DNA of 64,000 nt, taken from Flavitalea plasmicola. GTDB taxonomy: Bacteria > Bacteroidota > Bacteroidia > Chitinophagales > Chitinophagaceae. The first letter of the stretch is position 1, and every line of letters begins with the position of its first letter. Positions 43,189 through 51,675 of this stretch are shown piece after piece. The position numbers and the translations under genes are program-made. The stretch covers positions 186,001-250,000 of the forward strand of contig NZ_JAUOTO010000005.1 of the NCBI RefSeq assembly GCF_030546645.1. The letters run 5' to 3'. The notes below the pieces were generated by a model. That model did no database searches, was not told the DNA's origin, and worked only from the letters and a program-made list of their open reading frames with translations.

Positions 43189-44226
43189 ATGATTGCTATG
43201 CTACAGGAATTATCGATCAATAAACAATACACAAAATGGCTTGTTGACATTAAACAAAAAATCCAGGTAGCGCAGATTAAGGCCGCCGTCAAAGTAAATC
43301 ATGAATTACTGAATCTATATTGGGAGTTAGGGGAAGAGATATGTGAAAAACAGAAAAATACTAATTGGGGGGAGGCGTTGATTGATCAGCTATCCAAGGA
43401 CCTTTCTAAAGCCTTTCCTGGGGTAAAAGGTTTTTCCCGCACAAATTTATTCTTCATGCGTAAATGGTTCCTTTTCTACCAAAATGCCGAAAAAGTCTCA
43501 CAACTTGTGAGACAAATTCCTTGGGGGCATAATCGGGAGATCGTTATGAAATGTACCGATATCGAAGAAGCTATATTTTATGTTCAGGGTACGATTCAAA
43601 ATAATTGGTCAAGAGCCATCCTATTAATCCAAATCGAAGGTAATCTATACAAGCGTCAGGGAAAAGCTATTCATAACTTTCAGGAAACATTACCAGATCC
43701 TCAGGCTGACCTAGCTAGGGAAGCTTTAAAAAATCCTTACAATTTTGACTTCTTGACTATGGGCAAACAAGCTCATGAGCGAGACATCGAAATAGCTCTT
43801 ACGGATCACATACAAAAATTTCTTCTGGAACTTGGCCACGGATTTGCTTATATGGGTAAACAATATCATATTAATGTAGCAGGCGACGACTTTTTTTTAG
43901 ATATGCTTTTTTATCATACCAGACTACGGTGCTATGTAGTAGTTGAATTGAAAGCAACGGAATTTCAACCGGAATTTGCAGGCAAGTTGAATTTTTACCT
44001 GAATATTGTCAACGCGCAACTTAAACATCCCAACGATCAACCCAGTATTGGCATTCTTCTCTGTAAAACACCAAAAAAAGTCATAGTGGAGTATGCGTTG
44101 GAAAATATTTCAAGCCCTTTAGGGGTTGCCGAGTATCAAATAATGAATTCTATTCCAGACAATTTGAAAGGAGACTTACCTTCAATTGAAGAGCTGGAAG
44201 AAGAACTTGTTAAACCGTCGAATTAA
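43189..44226 (+). CDS. DUF1016/YhcG-family PDDEXK nuclease
   Basis: The 345-residue protein is complete. Residues 10-165 form the DUF1016 N-terminal helical domain (WELGEEICEKQKNTNWGEALI, LSKDLSKAFPGVKGFSRTNLFFMRKWF). Residues 180-340 form the nuclease domain, with Asp238 in FLDMLFYH and Glu253-x-Lys255 in VVELKATEF. A second ATG at 43198 is an equally good start. YhcG proteins have been linked to toxin-like DNA cleavage and to phage defence, but the role here is unproven. The gene is AT-rich compared with its surroundings. A TAGTTTTG -7 box lies at 43171-43178, close to the start codon. Confidence 0.88.
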   Translation: MIAMLQELSINKQYTKWLVDIKQKIQVAQIKAAVKVNHELLNLYWELGEEICEKQKNTNWGEALIDQLSKDLSKAFPGVKGFSRTNLFFMRKWFLFYQNAEKVSQLVRQIPWGHNREIVMKCTDIEEAIFYVQGTIQNNWSRAILLIQIEGNLYKRQGKAIHNFQETLPDPQADLAREALKNPYNFDFLTMGKQAHERDIEIALTDHIQKFLLELGHGFAYMGKQYHINVAGDDFFLDMLFYHTRLRCYVVVELKATEFQPEFAGKLNFYLNIVNAQLKHPNDQPSIGILLCKTPKKVIVEYALENISSPLGVAEYQIMNSIPDNLKGDLPSIEELEEELVKPSN

Positions 44227-44267
44227 TGTGAATCTATAGGCACCGATTTTCGCCATAATTTCCCTGC

Positions 44268-44792
44268 CTATTTATTTTCATGTATTGCTTTTTCCATGGA
44301 TTGAATGTCCTTTTCGGAGTAATCGTCCAGCATAATGTTCATGACCCCTTTGCTGATTTTTGCACTGTTGTCTACAACGTATAAAAGCTTATTTGCGATG
44401 ACCAGGGCTAACTTAGGATGTGCCGGATCTCCTGTTCCGTCTTGCAAATCTCTGGTCCCCTTTGCATCAAAGGTCAAGCATAAAGAGGTTATCGTTTTAC
44501 CATTGTAGTCTTCTTTCTGAACCTTAGCACTACTTATATTATCAACGGAAGCAAACGGGGTTCGTGCGATAGAGAAAAAATTATTTGTATTTTCTTCCCG
44601 CATTTTCACCCCGTCCTGCGATGGTGCAAGGTAATAAAAGCCGGTTCGCATATATGTAGTATCCGCCGGACCGGATTTGACGGAGTCTACGGGACTGACG
44701 GAATCTAATTTTTTTGCATACCGGGGCATGTTGTTGTTGCAGGAGGCGCTTTGTATCAGAAATATCAAAGCGAGGTAGTTCATATGCTTCAT
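44268..44792 (-). CDS. lipoprotein with SecD P1-head-like domain
   Basis: The 174-residue protein has a lipoprotein signal (ALIFLIQSASCNNN). The second half (about 85-172) reads like the head subdomain of the SecD periplasmic P1 domain: TSLCLTFDAKGTRDLQDGTG, LALVIANKLLYVVDNSAKIS and a final VMNIMLDDYSEKDIQSME. In SecD this region has the pattern sltFdakGa...lAivldg. Only this domain is present, with no SecD membrane part. Its function outside Sec is unknown. Confidence 0.65.
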   Translation of the reverse strand: MKHMNYLALIFLIQSASCNNNMPRYAKKLDSVSPVDSVKSGPADTTYMRTGFYYLAPSQDGVKMREENTNNFFSIARTPFASVDNISSAKVQKEDYNGKTITSLCLTFDAKGTRDLQDGTGDPAHPKLALVIANKLLYVVDNSAKISKGVMNIMLDDYSEKDIQSMEKAIHENK

Positions 44793-44892
44793 AAGATTGA
44801 TATGGTCTTGGGTTTGGGGGCTGTCAGTTGCATCTATCGGTTAAATATAGGCAGGATTTTTTAAATTGGACGTACGGTAGCTGCGAGGGATG

Positions 44893-45606
44893 CTACAACC
44901 GCCTGGATACCCTTACGCTGAAGGCTAAGAAGCCCGGACCGCCATTCATGCTAACGTCGGAACCGCGTGGCTCCCAGCTGGATGAGTTCCATCCGAAGAG
45001 GCCGAAGCGTAGCTCTGGCATCAGCACCCATTTGTCCCATTTGTCGAAGGACAGGTCGACCCCGATGGAGGAGGTAAAGAGGATCACTCCTTCGTTCCAG
45101 CCGTCCGTGTAGTTATAGCCTGATTCGGATGCGTAGGGTCCTGTGCCTTTGCCATTATTATGGAGGAACATGTATTGGGGACCCAGGCTGACAAATGGAT
45201 AGAAACGGACGGCGCCTGTCTGGGATGGCGGCATATACACCGCACGGCCATAGGCATTGAGGCCCGCCGACCAGCCGCCGGAAGAGATGACGTCGTCGCC
45301 GGGCAGCCAGGCTCCTTTTGCTTTGCCGGTGGGACCCAGCAGCAGCTCGCCGCCGAGGTCGAATTGGAAAGCGCTGACCTGCCAGGCGCCTTTCTTTTCC
45401 AGACTAATGGACACGATGGCGCGGTTGATGCTATGGACGGGGTTGTGGTCATGCGGACTGGCGGAGCTGTGGTAGTACCAATAGGTCTGGTAGTGAAAAT
45501 AGCCTAGTGACAGACCTGCATAAACCCCTTCCCTGTCGCCGGACTTTTGGGCCCGGGCAAAAAATGACAGTAGGGGAAAGAAGAGTAGAATAGTGAGATG
45601 TCGCAT
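44893..45606 (-). CDS. probable outer-membrane beta-barrel protein
   Basis: The 237-residue protein has a signal peptide (ILLFFPLLSFFARAQ) and a mature part rich in alternating aromatic and small residues (GVYAGLSLGYFHYQTYWYY, FYPFVSLGPQYMFLH, SSIGVDLSFDKWDKWVLMPELRFGLFGW), typical of small outer-membrane barrels. It ends in a Leu instead of the common Phe. No specific family is recognised. It has its own consensus promoter. Confidence 0.65.
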   Translation of the reverse strand: MRHLTILLFFPLLSFFARAQKSGDREGVYAGLSLGYFHYQTYWYYHSSASPHDHNPVHSINRAIVSISLEKKGAWQVSAFQFDLGGELLLGPTGKAKGAWLPGDDVISSGGWSAGLNAYGRAVYMPPSQTGAVRFYPFVSLGPQYMFLHNNGKGTGPYASESGYNYTDGWNEGVILFTSSIGVDLSFDKWDKWVLMPELRFGLFGWNSSSWEPRGSDVSMNGGPGFLAFSVRVSRRL

Positions 45607-45628
45607 AATCCAGTTTTGAGTTGATAGT

Positions 45629-45659
45629 CAAAACTAGTGAGGCAAGGCCGGGCGCGCAA
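45629..45659 (-). promoter_or_regulatory. promoter of the outer-membrane protein gene
   Basis: On the minus strand TTG (45659-45657), 20 bp, TAGTTTTG (45636-45629). The start codon is 23 bp downstream of the box. Confidence 0.55.
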
Positions 45660-45676
45660 TAGAATAAAGGTTATAG

Positions 45677-46312
45677 TCAGTGTGTGCCGGAGCCAGGTCC
45701 CCCGAAGAATTTATTGATGGCCTCGGTGCGATTTTGGACATGCAGCTTGTCGTAGATGTGGTGGATATGCTGGCGGACGGTGCCGGTGCTGATATCCAAT
45801 TGCTGAGCGATCTCCTTGTACAGCAATCCCCTGGCCAGCAGCGTCAGTACTTCCTGCTCGCGGGTGGAGAGGGTCGCGGCGGCGGCGGGGCGCTGGAAGG
45901 AGGACACGACTTTGCGGGCGATGCTGGCGCTCATGGGTGAACCGCCTGCGTAAAGATCCCGGAGGGCCGTGATGATCCGGTCCGGCGGCGTATCCTTCAG
46001 CAGGTAGCCGCTGGCGCCTGCTGCCAGGGCTTCGAACACCTGGTCGCTGTTCTCGTAAATAGTGAACACGACAAACTGGATAGGGCTGTCGGCCGCTTTT
46101 AGCCTGCGGATGCAGTCGATGCCGGTGGATCCGGGCAGCGCGATGTCCATGATACAAAGGTCTGGGACATCCTGTACAAGACCGGTCATGGCCTCTTCCG
46201 CGCTGCCATAGGTGGACAGGCAGGTGAGGTCGGGCGTTTGATTTATGATGAAACGCATGCCTTCCCGGATCTCGGCGATATCTTCCACGATGCTGACGCG
46301 AATGTTATTCAT
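45677..46312 (-). CDS. NarL/LuxR-family response regulator
   Basis: Start set at the ATG at 46312 (MNNIRVSIVEDIAEI). The 211 residues comprise a receiver (Asp56 in LCIMDIALPGSTG, Lys in YLLKDTPP) and a LuxR-type helix-turn-helix (about 147-205; LSTREQEVLTLLARGLLYKEIAQQLDISTGTVRQHIHHIYDKL). It starts 46 bp after the TPR histidine kinase, on the same strand, and is its obvious cognate regulator. Confidence 0.93.
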   Translation of the reverse strand: MNNIRVSIVEDIAEIREGMRFIINQTPDLTCLSTYGSAEEAMTGLVQDVPDLCIMDIALPGSTGIDCIRRLKAADSPIQFVVFTIYENSDQVFEALAAGASGYLLKDTPPDRIITALRDLYAGGSPMSASIARKVVSSFQRPAAAATLSTREQEVLTLLARGLLYKEIAQQLDISTGTVRQHIHHIYDKLHVQNRTEAINKFFGGPGSGTH

Positions 46313-46358
46313 TTTATAAAGGAACGTCCAAAAGGGCGATTTTTTAATATAACGAAAG

Positions 46359-48341
46359 TTATACAGGGGCCTGCAAATGGAGACGGACGCCATTGTCGAT
46401 GGTCCATTCTATCTTTCCGCCTACCTGCTGCATCCTGCGGGACATATTCTTCAGCCCATTGCCAAAACGTTGTCCTGCCGACGGATCGAAACCTTTCCCG
46501 TTGTCATGAATGGTGATGGCTAAAGTGCTGCCGGTGACCGATATATCTATTTGCACGGTGCTGGCGGCGGAATGCCGTACGATGTTGTGCACTGCCTCTT
46601 TTACCACGAGGTAGAGGTTCCGCCGGAATTCCTGGCTAACAGCCAGCTGCGGCAGCGGGTCCTGCACGGAATAATGGAAGTCGATACCGGCGTTCTCCAG
46701 CATTTCGGCTGCATTGGTCCTGATATAAGCGACGAGGCTGTCCAGGGTGTCCTGCTCATCGTTCATGGTCCATATGATCTCATTCATTTTATGGATAAGA
46801 CCTTCCGCTGTCTGCTGCATTTTAAGGGTGGTGGCTCTGCCCTGTTCGTCCGGAGGATGCAGGCCGCGGCCCAGGAATAGCAGGGATGTCAATCCGGAAC
46901 CCATGTCGTCATGCATTTCCTGGCTGATGCGTTGCCGTTCGTGCTGCTGCCCTTCCAGCTTGGCTTTCAGCCGGACATTCTCCTGCTCGGCCTCCAGGGC
47001 ACGGATGGCCCGCTGCTGCAGCTGCTGGCGCTGGCGGCTGAACCGCCAGGTGAGAATGAACAGGACGGTGAGCAGGGCGACAACGATGATGGCCGTGATC
47101 AGCCATGCCCGCTGCCGTATGGCCGCCTTGTCCTTTTCTTTCAGCTGCAGGTCTTTCTTCAGCAGGTCATGCTGCTGCTTCTCCACCGCGTATTTTGTTT
47201 CCAGCTCCTGGATATTTTTGAGAAGGGATGCATTCAGATAGGCTTCGCTGACAGAATCATACTGGTCCCGGTACTGGCGGGACAGGTCCGGATGGCGGAG
47301 CGCTATCTGGACATCCGACATCAGCAGCAGTGCATCGCGCCACATTTTTTTCTCACCATGCGCGCTGTCGAAAGCGATCGACTTCAGCAGCAGGCGTTGC
47401 GCATCATAATAGCGGGCGGTCTGGAAAAGCCCAATGGCAAGCCCCTGCGAAACGTGGGCCTGACCAGGGACGTCCTTCAGCGCTTGTGCAAGGGGAAGCG
47501 CTTTTTGAAATGCTATAATGGAAAGCGCAGGGTCATGCATCTTCTCATATGTATCTCCAATGTTGATCAGGGCTGTCTCCTCCATAACGCTGTCATGCAG
47601 CTGGCGGGCGATGGACAAGGCTCTTTCGATGTTTTTAAGGCCGCGGGACAGGTGGTTAAAGTCTTTTTCCAGATTGCCGAGGTTGATACGGGCATTGCCT
47701 TCCAGGTTCAGGTCGCGGCTCTTTTCTGCCAGGTCCAACGACTTTTGGGAATAGTCCAGCGCCTTTTCCGGCTGCTGCAGATCGCGGTAAAGGCCACTGA
47801 GGTTGTTATAGAGCGTAGACAGCATCTGGGCGTCTCCCATGCCTTCCGCCGCGGGCAAGGTCTTTAAATAATAGTCGACGGCGGTGGCATAGTCGCCCTT
47901 GTATTGATAGGCGGCGGCGGTATTTCCAAAGGCACGCACGTAGTTTACGCCGCTCAGCCCGTACTTTAAACAGGTGTAGACGGCCTGAAGGTTCAGCTGT
48001 ATTGATTCATCGAATTTGCCCCTGGTGTTCAGCACGGATGCATAGTTGCTGACATACCGTATAAATCCGGCAGGATAGTGCAGCTGTTTGCTCAGCTGGC
48101 CGGCCCTTTCATAATAATACAGCGCTGAGTCCGGTTGATTATACTCGTACTGATTTCCCAATTGGATCAGCACGGGAACTTTCAACGTATCGTCAGGTTG
48201 GGTGGCGAGTAAATGCCACACGCTGTCCTTATTAAAACCCGGGGTCATCTGCGCGGTTGCCGGTCTGGCGACGAGCATCAACAAGATCAGCGCAAAAAGA
48301 CAAGGTCCCTGCCGGATGGCGAGGTAAAACTTACGGATCAT
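46359..48341 (-). CDS. TPR-repeat sensor histidine kinase (HisKA_3 type)
   Basis: The 660-residue protein has a signal peptide (1-30), about eight TPR motifs in the periplasm (55-365; e.g. NNLSGLYRDLQQPEKALDYSQKSLDLAEK), a coiled coil (375-408), one TM helix (411-432), HisKA_3 with His477 (ERQRISQEMHDDMGSGL) and an HATPase domain (EAVHNIVRHSAAS, DNGKGFDPS, GNGLKNMSRRMQQVGG). It phosphorylates the LuxR-type regulator encoded next. The TPR domain probably senses a protein or peptide ligand, but the signal is unknown. Confidence 0.93.
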   Translation of the reverse strand: MIRKFYLAIRQGPCLFALILLMLVARPATAQMTPGFNKDSVWHLLATQPDDTLKVPVLIQLGNQYEYNQPDSALYYYERAGQLSKQLHYPAGFIRYVSNYASVLNTRGKFDESIQLNLQAVYTCLKYGLSGVNYVRAFGNTAAAYQYKGDYATAVDYYLKTLPAAEGMGDAQMLSTLYNNLSGLYRDLQQPEKALDYSQKSLDLAEKSRDLNLEGNARINLGNLEKDFNHLSRGLKNIERALSIARQLHDSVMEETALINIGDTYEKMHDPALSIIAFQKALPLAQALKDVPGQAHVSQGLAIGLFQTARYYDAQRLLLKSIAFDSAHGEKKMWRDALLLMSDVQIALRHPDLSRQYRDQYDSVSEAYLNASLLKNIQELETKYAVEKQQHDLLKKDLQLKEKDKAAIRQRAWLITAIIVVALLTVLFILTWRFSRQRQQLQQRAIRALEAEQENVRLKAKLEGQQHERQRISQEMHDDMGSGLTSLLFLGRGLHPPDEQGRATTLKMQQTAEGLIHKMNEIIWTMNDEQDTLDSLVAYIRTNAAEMLENAGIDFHYSVQDPLPQLAVSQEFRRNLYLVVKEAVHNIVRHSAASTVQIDISVTGSTLAITIHDNGKGFDPSAGQRFGNGLKNMSRRMQQVGGKIEWTIDNGVRLHLQAPV

Positions 48342-48397
48342 GGGCCGCTATTTCATTCTAAAATAGTGTTTTTCCCTGAGGACTAACTTTTGTTCTA

Positions 48398-48428
48398 TTG
48401 TGGCGGCGCGCCGCCTTCGGTAGTTTTA
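48398..48428 (+). promoter_or_regulatory. promoter with a 14-bp perfect palindrome in its spacer
   Basis: TTG at 48398-48400, 20 bp, TAGTTTTA at 48421-48428 (one mismatch to TAnnTTTG). The spacer contains GGCGGCGCGCCGCC at 48402-48415, a perfect palindrome exactly between the two promoter elements, which makes it a candidate operator for the lipoprotein gene at 48441. Confidence 0.5.
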
Positions 48429-48440
48429 TAAAAAAAGACC

Positions 48441-49061
48441 ATGCGCACTATTATCATCCTGCTTTTCACGGTGACCTGCGTCCTTTCCTGTTCCAAAAAA
48501 AATGACGGGGGCAATGCCGGAGGTAGTCCCATCGACGATATGGACCTGGCAAAACGTGCTGCTGCTCATATCCAGCGTGTCACCAACCCCGTCATCGCCG
48601 GCCTGGCGGGGAAGGACAGAACGGTCCGGGATAGCCTGATCAACGGGCCGGGATCCGGCTCCGTATTGTTGAATGCCGTCGCCAACGTCACCAACAGCGG
48701 GTCGGCCACCAGCACGCTTTCCGTAAAAACAGTGTCGGCATATCTGCAGTTCAATTCCTACAAGGATACTGCCGTCACCCTGAACGGTAGTTTGCAATAT
48801 TATTATTATGATTATTACCGGATGGCCTGCAGCACTTCAGGTTGCGCGAGCTCATCAAAGACCAGCAGGAGTTATGATTCGAAGTATGTGCCTGCCGGCG
48901 GCGGGACTGAGGTGGAACATCCAATTGCCATCAGCTTTTCGTACAACGGGCGCAGCATCAAAGATACGATCGGGGTGTTGGTCTCCATGTCGACTGAGCG
49001 GAGGTCGACATACGTCACGGTGACGACCGCGGCAGGGAAGACCTTCAAATATTCTTATTAG
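48441..49061 (+). CDS. lipoprotein of unknown function
   Basis: The 206-residue protein has a lipoprotein signal (ILLFTVTCVLSCSKK; Cys17). The mature part starts with a low-complexity GGNAGG linker, contains a tyrosine run (LQYYYYDYYRM) and ends in beta-strand-like sequence (RRSTYVTVTTAAGKTFKYSY). No family is recognised. It is divergent from the TPR kinase, with 99 bp between the starts, and may be under the control of that two-component system. Confidence 0.7.
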   Translation: MRTIIILLFTVTCVLSCSKKNDGGNAGGSPIDDMDLAKRAAAHIQRVTNPVIAGLAGKDRTVRDSLINGPGSGSVLLNAVANVTNSGSATSTLSVKTVSAYLQFNSYKDTAVTLNGSLQYYYYDYYRMACSTSGCASSSKTSRSYDSKYVPAGGGTEVEHPIAISFSYNGRSIKDTIGVLVSMSTERRSTYVTVTTAAGKTFKYSY

Positions 49062-49108
49062 TGCGGGGAGTGATGTCAATAGGGCATCTATTAGCGCCGG
49101 GAGTAATG

Positions 49109-49834
49109 TCAATAAGGCATCGGAAATCCATTCAGTCTTAGATAGATCAGGTAAGCGATCGCAATAATAGGGATCAGCAGTACCCAGTTCCTTCGTTTGG
49201 CATTGGTGGGAACGTTTTTGCTTGTTTGTATCTCATAGAGCGCCCAAACAATAAATCCAATCAGCAGGGGACCGCAGATCAATGTTACTATCTTATTGGG
49301 CACGGTGTACAAACAGATGATCATTCCAATGGCAAGGAAGGCGAGTGCTGCCCGGAGTTTCCGGTTGCGTGCGTCCTTCTTATTTTCCGCCACCGGGGCC
49401 AGTTGCTGCAGGCGCTCTTCCACCAATGCCGGGTTCTCTATCCAATGAGGTATAAAGATCATGTCTGTCCTGTCCACTCCTTTGACTATAAAGCTTCCTT
49501 TTTTTGTTTTAATGATCTCCCGTATTTCCAGGGAGCTGATCGACAAAGGCGGGGTGTTCATTTGTTCACGGGTTACGCCGTTTTCTGAGATCGTCACACA
49601 GTAGCTGTGCAGGAATTTCTTTTGTTTTTTGAAGCTGCGGTAGATATTGAAGGCAAACAGCACTGCCAGGAAAGGGATTACATAAGGTAATACGTTGATA
49701 TCTCCCGGATTGGCTGTGTAGAAGTTGGTTGCAACGATGATGCCGGTGGTTATCACCGTCAGCGCCGCGGTGAGGATCAACCATTTCCTGACGATTTTTT
49801 TATGGCCGTCTTTGTCCATCCTGAATTGCTGCAT
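49109..49834 (-). CDS. membrane protein with PH-like domain
   Basis: The 241-residue protein has two N-terminal TM helices (about 17-37 and 46-64), a cytoplasmic beta-rich domain (about 70-145; CVTISENGVTREQMNTPPLSISSLEIREIIKTKKGSFIVKG) resembling YcxB/bacterial PH domains, and three more helices (160-235). An alternative start is the ATG at 49819. A fragment of a close relative lies at 43010-43090. Function unknown. Confidence 0.7.
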   Translation of the reverse strand: MQQFRMDKDGHKKIVRKWLILTAALTVITTGIIVATNFYTANPGDINVLPYVIPFLAVLFAFNIYRSFKKQKKFLHSYCVTISENGVTREQMNTPPLSISSLEIREIIKTKKGSFIVKGVDRTDMIFIPHWIENPALVEERLQQLAPVAENKKDARNRKLRAALAFLAIGMIICLYTVPNKIVTLICGPLLIGFIVWALYEIQTSKNVPTNAKRRNWVLLIPIIAIAYLIYLRLNGFPMPY

Positions 49835-49973
49835 AGTGGGGTGCTGCCGGTGGGTATGGCCGGCAGGACAATATAGAAAATTATATTCGGATCGGGAATA
49901 GGCTGCGAGTAGTTACATTTAAATAATTGATTTACAAACGCTAATTCGCAGGTAAAACTATGTTGTTCGCTGA

Positions 49974-50144
49974 TCGCGATTTGCAAACAGCAAACACATT
50001 CAGCCATTGTATGGGTCTGTCGTTAAAGCCGTCAAACAAGACGAAATATTATATAAATTGCTCGCGAGTATTGACATAATCAGAGTAGGACGTACAAGAG
50101 AATTAAAAGTTGCCATAGAAGAACTGCAAAAAATTATCCTATGA
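49974..50144 (+). pseudogene. C-terminal remnant of an unidentified gene
   Basis: A frame without start codon encodes LLASIDIIRVGRTRELKVAI, then EELQKIIL and a TGA that overlaps the ATG of the next small frame (ATGA). The sequence reads like a genuine protein tail and the overlap like an operon junction, but the upstream part of the gene is missing. I do not recognise the family with certainty. Confidence 0.4.
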
Positions 50145-50287
50145 GTCATCGCGATAATATAACCAGGATCAAAGCTGCCTATCTGGCTCTTGAAGAACAT
50201 GGAAATACAGAAAGCTATCAACCAGTACACCTAAAAGAAAACATGAGTCATAAACACGAACAAAAACAGACAAAGCATTCGTATTGA
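50141..50287 (+). pseudogene. N-terminal remnant, possibly of a nucleotidyltransferase-like gene
   Basis: A 48-codon frame starts MSHRDNITRIKAAYLALEEH, a beginning I associate with Bacteroidota nucleotidyltransferase-type proteins, then turns into a hydrophilic Lys/His/Gln-rich tail and stops at 50287. It is much too short for that family, so it is probably the 5' end of a deleted gene. Its TGA overlaps the TTG start of the next gene. Confidence 0.4.
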
Positions 50288-50619
50288 AAAATTTCAAATT
50301 AAGAGCCGATCAAATTGCAACACTAATAGAGAAACCCGGAGCTGCTACGGCTACCGACATGATAACAGTCGAAGGAAGGGATGTAGGCTATATGTATCGG
50401 GAGAAAGCCTTAGCACAAGGCGATACAGGTTGGCGTTTTTTTTCCGGAGATGAAGACGAAAATTATATTAAAAATAATGACAACACTGGCATATACAACA
50501 TCAACACCATCGCCAATTATGATCCATCCATTATGGCATATCTAAACGAGCCACCCGGAAGTGCATGGGAAAGAATTCCCGGTACGAACAAATTTGAGCG
50601 GGTGGACCAAAATAGGTAG
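50284..50619 (+). CDS. DUF2185 / Imm33-like protein
   Basis: The 111-residue protein (TTG start) matches the DUF2185 pattern: MITVEGRDVGYMYREK, GWRFFSGDEDENYIKNNDN, GIYNINTIANYDPSIMAYL and GSAWER. This domain is classed as an immunity protein (Imm33) in polymorphic toxin systems but also occurs alone. No toxin gene is adjacent; only gene remnants lie upstream. The gene is AT-rich relative to its neighbours. A later start cannot be excluded. Confidence 0.75.
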   Translation: MKNFKLRADQIATLIEKPGAATATDMITVEGRDVGYMYREKALAQGDTGWRFFSGDEDENYIKNNDNTGIYNINTIANYDPSIMAYLNEPPGSAWERIPGTNKFERVDQNR

Positions 50620-50639
50620 TGCTTTGAATGGGCAAGAAG

Positions 50640-51428
50640 CTATTTCTTCCTGATCAGTTTCCACTTCAGTTGACCAAAATCGACCACACCGCAGCTGTTG
50701 TCAGTGCTGTCATAACCTTCCAGGCAATTCAGCTTGTAAAGGAGCAAGGTATCGCTGATGAATTTGAAAGCATATTTCGGCGATTTGTATACATCCGAAT
50801 CCATTCCCAACCAGAGCTGATCCACGTCCAGACCAGGCCCAATATAGTCCACGTTGGGAGTAAAATATTTCATTGAATCCAACCCATAGACCCGGCCATC
50901 ACCCGAGAAACTAACTTTTGCTCCATTCTCTAATTGATAGTTCCCGGCAAATAACAATTCTTCCACGATGTTGTAATCATACTTTTCGCGATCAGGGTGC
51001 TTAAATCTGACGAAATATTGATGGCCGATCCTGATTTCCTCCGGGGAAAGGGCCATGATTTCGCCCGAATCACCCATCGTGTATTTGCCGCCTTTCTGCA
51101 AAATCTTTTCATCTTCACCTTCATGAAAATTAAATACGATGTGAGCATATTTGTCAGTGTCGCTTCGAAACTCTATGCACGGTTCCCTCGCAGCACTTAT
51201 CGCAGCCCGTGGGGAGCCGGTGGCCAGCAGCGTATCCAGATAGGCTTTGTTCACCCATACCCCGGTCAGGGAAAGGGCGGTGTCATTCCTTGTCTTTATC
51301 AGGCTGTCACCGCCTGATCTTTGGGCAGCGGAGCTATTATTCCCGCCGCAGGACAGGTTTAAACAGACTAACGATAGAATTGACAGCCAAAATAAGATCC
51401 GTCTTCCGGTGAGGAGTTCGATTTCCAT
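50640..51428 (-). CDS. lipoprotein of unknown function
   Basis: The 262-residue protein has a lipoprotein signal (LSILSLVCLNLSCGGN). The mature part contains LTGVWVNKAYLDTLLATGS at its start and a lipocalin-like set of beta strands (GKYTMGDSGEIMALS, LFAGNYQLENGAKVSFSGDGRVYGLD). The GVWVNKAYLD opening is common in Bacteroidota lipoproteins of unknown function. It converges with the Imm33-like gene 20 bp away. Confidence 0.7.
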   Translation of the reverse strand: MEIELLTGRRILFWLSILSLVCLNLSCGGNNSSAAQRSGGDSLIKTRNDTALSLTGVWVNKAYLDTLLATGSPRAAISAAREPCIEFRSDTDKYAHIVFNFHEGEDEKILQKGGKYTMGDSGEIMALSPEEIRIGHQYFVRFKHPDREKYDYNIVEELLFAGNYQLENGAKVSFSGDGRVYGLDSMKYFTPNVDYIGPGLDVDQLWLGMDSDVYKSPKYAFKFISDTLLLYKLNCLEGYDSTDNSCGVVDFGQLKWKLIRKK

Positions 51429-51511
51429 ACGCCTGCGAATATAAAAGAAAAAGGTATCTTTTCACATACCTCGCAGCGACGCCGGCGGGAATGACTGCGC
51501 TGATCCCGATA

Positions 51512-51580
51512 CCCCTGCGAGGGGTTGACCGGATTGGACACTTTTCAAACCGATTTCCTGGCGATTTGAGGTTAATTGCT
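51512..51580 (-). repeat. dispersed repeat, copy 1 (partial)
   Basis: The hairpin CCCCTGCGAGGGG (51512-51524) is followed by TTGACCGGATTGGACACTTT and TCAAACCGATTT...GATTTGAGGTTAATTG. The second part matches the copy at 63171-63226 almost base for base. A GGTAT/ATACC hairpin followed by T's on the minus strand lies nearby at 51453-51470. Confidence 0.6.
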
Positions 51581-51675
51581 GATATAAGTGCTTGATAATC
51601 TCGCTGCTCCTGTGGGCGACGGGTTACATTTGGGTAACTACTTGTTTGGTCTTCTCACTTCCGCTATTTTTAAGC

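Noticed and set aside
43002..43223. Plus-strand ORF of 73 codons between the LamG-like protein and the DUF1016 nuclease.
   Set aside because: It lies antisense to the gene relic at 43010-43090 and then across the nuclease promoter; no protein-like features.
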